Made by a program: the position numbers and the translations under genes | Part shown: positions 6,503-9,341 of the stretch, piece by piece | Layout of the letters: each line of letters begins with the position of its first letter | How positions within the stretch are numbered: position 1 is the first letter of the stretch | NCBI GenBank assembly: GCA_003819755.1 | Contig: RPQK01000250.1 | Location: 1 to 9,341, forward strand | Source: Acidobacteriota bacterium | GTDB taxonomy: Bacteria > Acidobacteriota > UBA6911 > RPQK01 | Direction of reading: 5' to 3' | Length of the DNA: 9,341 bases | The notes under the pieces: model-generated | Told to the model about the DNA's origin: nothing | Databases searched by the model: none | The model's input: only the letters and a program-made list of their open reading frames with translations

Positions 6503-7195
6503 TCAGCCGGCGAATTTATAGCCGCGACGATGAGCCGTCAGGATGAACTGCGGATGAGCGGGGTCTGCCTCCAGCTTCTGGCGCAACCAGGAGACGTGAA
6601 CATCGACCGTGCGGGTAACTGGCGTGGCATCGTAACCCCACACCCGATCGAGCAATTCATCTCGCGACAAGACGACTCCGCGGTGTTCGATAAAATGCTG
6701 CAGCAGCTGGAATTCTTTGACCGACAGCTCAACCGGAGCTCCTCCGCGTTTGACCTCGGTTCGATAGAAATCCACTTCGCCCTCGCCGAACCGATACGTC
6801 GTACCCTTTGGCTCTGACTGATGGGCCCGCCGCAACAGCGCTTCCAGCCGGGCGAGCAATTCCATCATCTCGAAGGGTTTCGTCAGGTAGTCATCGGCAC
6901 CGAGCTTCAAGCCTAGAACCTTGTCGACGAGCTGGCCGCGGGCGGTCAGCATCAAGACGGGGGTGGGCACGGAGTTCTGTCGCAGATCGCGACACACATC
7001 AAAGCCGCTCTTGCCGGGGAGCATGACATCCAGGATGACGGCGTCGAAACGGCGGGTCAGTGCCAGTTGAAAACCGGTCTGGCCGTCCGTAGCCTGCTCG
7101 GCCTGGTAGCCTTCGGCTATCAGACGGTCGTAGACGGCTACGGATAAAGCCTCTTCATCCTCGACAATCAGAATCCTGGGACGCGCTGGCTGCAT
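6503..7195 (-). CDS. OmpR/PhoB-family response regulator
   Basis: A 230-residue transcription regulator. The receiver domain (about 7-118) has E12-D13, predicted phosphorylation site D56 (VILDVMLPGKSG), T84 (LMLTA) and K106 (YLTKPF), all canonical. A winged-helix DNA-binding domain follows (about 135-228): VELSVKEFQLLQHFIEHRG, RTVDVHVSWLRQKLE and the terminal HRRGYKFAG are typical. I chose the ATG at 7195, which has AGGAAG 12 nt upstream. An in-frame GTG at 7219 would add eight residues (MKRKTSNN) but has a poor ribosome binding site. Either start lies inside the end of the upstream kinase gene (41 or 65 bp overlap), showing a tightly coupled operon. Targets unknown; such regulators often control their own operon or envelope functions. 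Confidence 0.95.
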   Translation of the reverse strand: MQPARPRILIVEDEEALSVAVYDRLIAEGYQAEQATDGQTGFQLALTRRFDAVILDVMLPGKSGFDVCRDLRQNSVPTPVLMLTARGQLVDKVLGLKLGADDYLTKPFEMMELLARLEALLRRAHQSEPKGTTYRFGEGEVDFYRTEVKRGGAPVELSVKEFQLLQHFIEHRGVVLSRDELLDRVWGYDATPVTRTVDVHVSWLRQKLEADPAHPQFILTAHRRGYKFAG

Positions 7196-9143
7196 GTTGT
7201 TGCTTGTCTTCCTCTTCACTCCGACTCAGGGAAGGAAACGCCAGGGCAAAGACGCTTCCTTCACCCATTTTGCTGTTCACGCTGATAGTCCCGTGGTGAG
7301 CTTCGACAATTTTTTTCACCAGGCTCAACCCGATTCCCGCCCCTCGAATCTGAGCTCGCGCGGCGTTCCCTCCCCGGAAGAACGGTTCAAACACCTTTCC
7401 GAGCTCCGCCGGTTCAATTCCCATGCCGTTGTCGGACACGGTGATCAGTGCGATCTCCCCTCCCCGCGTGCTCTCAACTGCTACTCGAACCGTGGCTCCC
7501 GGCGGGCTGTATTTTACCGCGTTGCTCAGGAGGTTGCCGATCGCGCAGCTAAGCGAAGCGTAGTCCCCGTTGGTCAGCACCGTGTCAGAGAGGCTCAGAT
7601 CGATCTGAATGTTCTTTTCCCGAATTTGTGTTCCAAATGCCTCGACCGTCTCTCGGGTAAGCCGGCTCAGATCTAACGGACGCATGCTGAATCGCCTGCT
7701 GCCCGAGCCGATCCCGGCAAATTCCAGCGTCTGTTCAACGAGGGCTCCCAGGCGCCGCCCTTCTCGCAGGATATATTGCCCGTATCGGGTCACCTGCGGG
7801 TTGGTCGTTATGACCCCGTCCGCCAGGTTCTCGGCCGATGAGCAGATCACGGCAATCGGGGTACGGAGCTCGTGGGACACGCCCGCGACGAACTCCATTT
7901 GTTGTTTGGCTAAACGCTGGGCACGTCGGACCGAAAAGGCGAGTACGACAAGACTGACTGCCAGCAGAAGCAGGATTCCCAGGCTTAAGGCCAGGTTCCA
8001 GAAACGCGTGCTCGCAACTGCGGCGTCGAGCGAGCCCGATCGGTGTTTCACTAGAAGCTGCCAGCCCTGATGAGCCAGGATTTCCGCAGCCCCCTGGAGC
8101 TGCTGCCGTTGAAAGATGGCCTGTTCTCTGGCACGACTCAGCTCTGGTCCGCCGGCCCCTGCCCTCTCTTCCCGGGGAGCCGGTCCACCACCCGGCGACC
8201 GGCGGCGGATCGGAGTTTGGCGGCCCGGATCGGGCTCTTCGCGGCGAAACTCCGGGCGTCTTTCCTGAACCTCCCGCATGATGCCCAACTCCTCATCCTC
8301 TAGCCGCATCAGGCGGACAGCGGCGTCCGGTTGCGCGACGATCCCCGGCGCATTTGTGCCCGGGGAACTAGTGAGAACCAGCTCAGGGTTGCGGCCGCTC
8401 GTCATCACGAAGTCATACCCGCTGTCCGCGTTTCGGGACAGGTACCTTGTCGCGAGTGCTGGAACCCATTCCCTGAAAACGTAGTCGGGATCCAGGCAGA
8501 CGATCAGGCAGAGCCGCACGCCGGCCGGTCTGCGGGATTCGAATCCAGGCCTTTCCCGGCGTTCTATCGGTTCTATGGCCAAAATGCCTGCAAGAGCCGG
8601 GACCTCGTCGATCACCCAGTTCCCCATCAATCGGGGGCCTCCGCCGGAGCGCCGGGATTCCTCTCGCGGCAACTCTCCCTGGTATTGAAGGTGGAATAGC
8701 CTTCTGAACGAGTTGAGATTCGCAGGCCATGGGATAGATTCAAGTCGGCCCCGGCCGGGATTAAACGAGTACAAGCGGGGTGTCAAGCCGTCCTGGTTCT
8801 TTCCGATCAGGAGGCGCTGGATTAATCGCGTATCGGCCGCCCCGGTCCGCCATCGCTGGTACGCCTCCGAAAGGTCGTGGATCACAAGCGGCTGCCAGTC
8901 TGGTTGCTGCGCGTAGGTCTGTAACGGAATTCGCCAGTAGGTGAGGACGATCCGCGTCATTTCCCGATCGAAGCTTCTCTGGAAATAGGAGAGTGAGTCC
9001 TGCAAGCCCTGGCGCATCCTCTCTTGCTCGGCGATGCTTGCCTCCCCCGTCCAGCGATACTGCAGGACCGCCAGGACGGCAACCAGCACGAGGAGAGCCG
9101 AAACGTAAACGAGACTCAGATAGGATGAGAACCGGCGGATCAT
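7155..9143 (-). CDS. Two-TM sensor histidine kinase with large periplasmic domain
   Basis: A 662-residue inner-membrane kinase and cognate partner of the overlapping OmpR-type regulator. TM1 is at about 10-28 and TM2 at about 382-404, enclosing a ~350-residue periplasmic sensor region of no family I recognise. Residues 291-340 of that region are very rich in Arg, Glu, Pro and Gly (RREEPDPGRQTPIRRRSPGG) and probably disordered. The cytoplasmic part is complete: HisKA with H424 (FVAGVSHELRTPI), N-box IGNLLSNAVKYS (535-546), G1 DNGMG (571-575), F-box FEPFF (585-589) and G2 GAGIGL (601-606). There is no clear HAMP domain between TM2 and HisKA. A polar tail (about 638-662) extends past the ATPase domain and is encoded by the overlap with the regulator gene. 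The ATG at 9143 has no Shine-Dalgarno, which is unusual for the first gene of an operon. Confidence 0.95.
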   Translation of the reverse strand: MIRRFSSYLSLVYVSALLVLVAVLAVLQYRWTGEASIAEQERMRQGLQDSLSYFQRSFDREMTRIVLTYWRIPLQTYAQQPDWQPLVIHDLSEAYQRWRTGAADTRLIQRLLIGKNQDGLTPRLYSFNPGRGRLESIPWPANLNSFRRLFHLQYQGELPREESRRSGGGPRLMGNWVIDEVPALAGILAIEPIERRERPGFESRRPAGVRLCLIVCLDPDYVFREWVPALATRYLSRNADSGYDFVMTSGRNPELVLTSSPGTNAPGIVAQPDAAVRLMRLEDEELGIMREVQERRPEFRREEPDPGRQTPIRRRSPGGGPAPREERAGAGGPELSRAREQAIFQRQQLQGAAEILAHQGWQLLVKHRSGSLDAAVASTRFWNLALSLGILLLLAVSLVVLAFSVRRAQRLAKQQMEFVAGVSHELRTPIAVICSSAENLADGVITTNPQVTRYGQYILREGRRLGALVEQTLEFAGIGSGSRRFSMRPLDLSRLTRETVEAFGTQIREKNIQIDLSLSDTVLTNGDYASLSCAIGNLLSNAVKYSPPGATVRVAVESTRGGEIALITVSDNGMGIEPAELGKVFEPFFRGGNAARAQIRGAGIGLSLVKKIVEAHHGTISVNSKMGEGSVFALAFPSLSRSEEEDKQQHAASASQDSDCRG

Positions 9144-9180
9144 AGGAGCACCAGGGGCAAGCTAACACATATTGGGCCAA

Positions 9181-9200
9181 ATTGACGATTGACGATTGAG
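9181..9200. repeat. ATTGACG short tandem repeat
   Basis: Two perfect ATTGACG heptamers (9181-9194) plus a partial third (ATTGAG, 9195-9200). They lie between the kinase start and the longer heptamer array and share its 7-bp period but not its unit. Confidence 0.7.
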
Positions 9201-9209
9201 CAGAAGACG

Positions 9210-9341
9210 GAAGTCAGAAGTCAGAAGTCAGAAGTCAGGAGTCAGAAGTCAGGAGTCAGAAGTCAGGAGTCAGAAGTCAGAAGTCAGAAGTCAGGAGTCA
9301 GAAGTCAGAAGTCAGAAGTCAGAAGTCAGAAGTCAGAAGTC
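9210..9341. repeat. 7-bp tandem repeat array (GAAGTCA/GGAGTCA)
   Basis: Eighteen full heptamers plus six bases run without indels to the window edge, so the array may be longer. Units 5, 7, 9 and 13 are GGAGTCA and the rest GAAGTCA. The array starts about 65 bp upstream of the start codon of the sensor kinase gene. It resembles the short tandemly repeated repetitive (STRR) heptamers known from cyanobacteria; a function is not established. It is close enough to affect kinase operon transcription by changing length through slippage, which is only a possibility. Confidence 0.97.

Overview
The window looks like a chromosomal segment of a GC-rich soil-type Acidobacteriota bacterium (Solibacter/Bryobacter-like or a relative). 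The evidence is an ~805-residue duplicated MacB/FtsX-type permease of the kind called ADOP (acidobacterial duplicated orphan permease), GC-rich third codon positions, and short-period tandem repeats between genes. The assignment rests on protein style only, because no rRNA or other phylogenetic marker is present.

Layout, left to right. Positions 1-195 hold an 8-bp repeat array followed by an inverted copy of itself, abutting the stop codon of the permease gene. Positions 196-2613 (minus) encode the ADOP permease. Positions 2614-2748 are a short gap with a strong ribosome binding site and two GGGTGACA units. Positions 2749-3426 (minus) encode a NarL/LuxR response regulator, and 3430-5115 (minus) a membrane GAF histidine kinase only 3 bp upstream of it. 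Positions 5116-5475 form a divergent intergenic region. Positions 5476-6348 (plus) encode a cysteine-rich secreted protein with a GYWKTH module and are the only plus-strand gene. Positions 6349-6502 contain a perfect 18-bp inverted repeat and what looks like the C-terminal coding tail of a lost gene. Positions 6503-7195 (minus) encode an OmpR/PhoB response regulator, overlapped by a two-TM sensor kinase at 7155-9143 (minus). Positions 9144-9341 are mostly a 7-bp tandem array running off the window.

How the genes may work together (inference): the first two-component pair (kinase then NarL-type regulator) is followed in the same direction by the permease, so it may control the permease or respond to the stress the permease relieves. 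The second pair (kinase then OmpR-type regulator) is an independent envelope-sensing operon. The secreted protein sits between the two signalling units, divergent from the first and convergent with the second. I found no tRNA, rRNA, CRISPR, transposase or complete mobile element. The least explained parts are the non-coding ones: the inverted octamer array, the heptamer array, the perfect 18-bp hairpin and the orphan coding tail.
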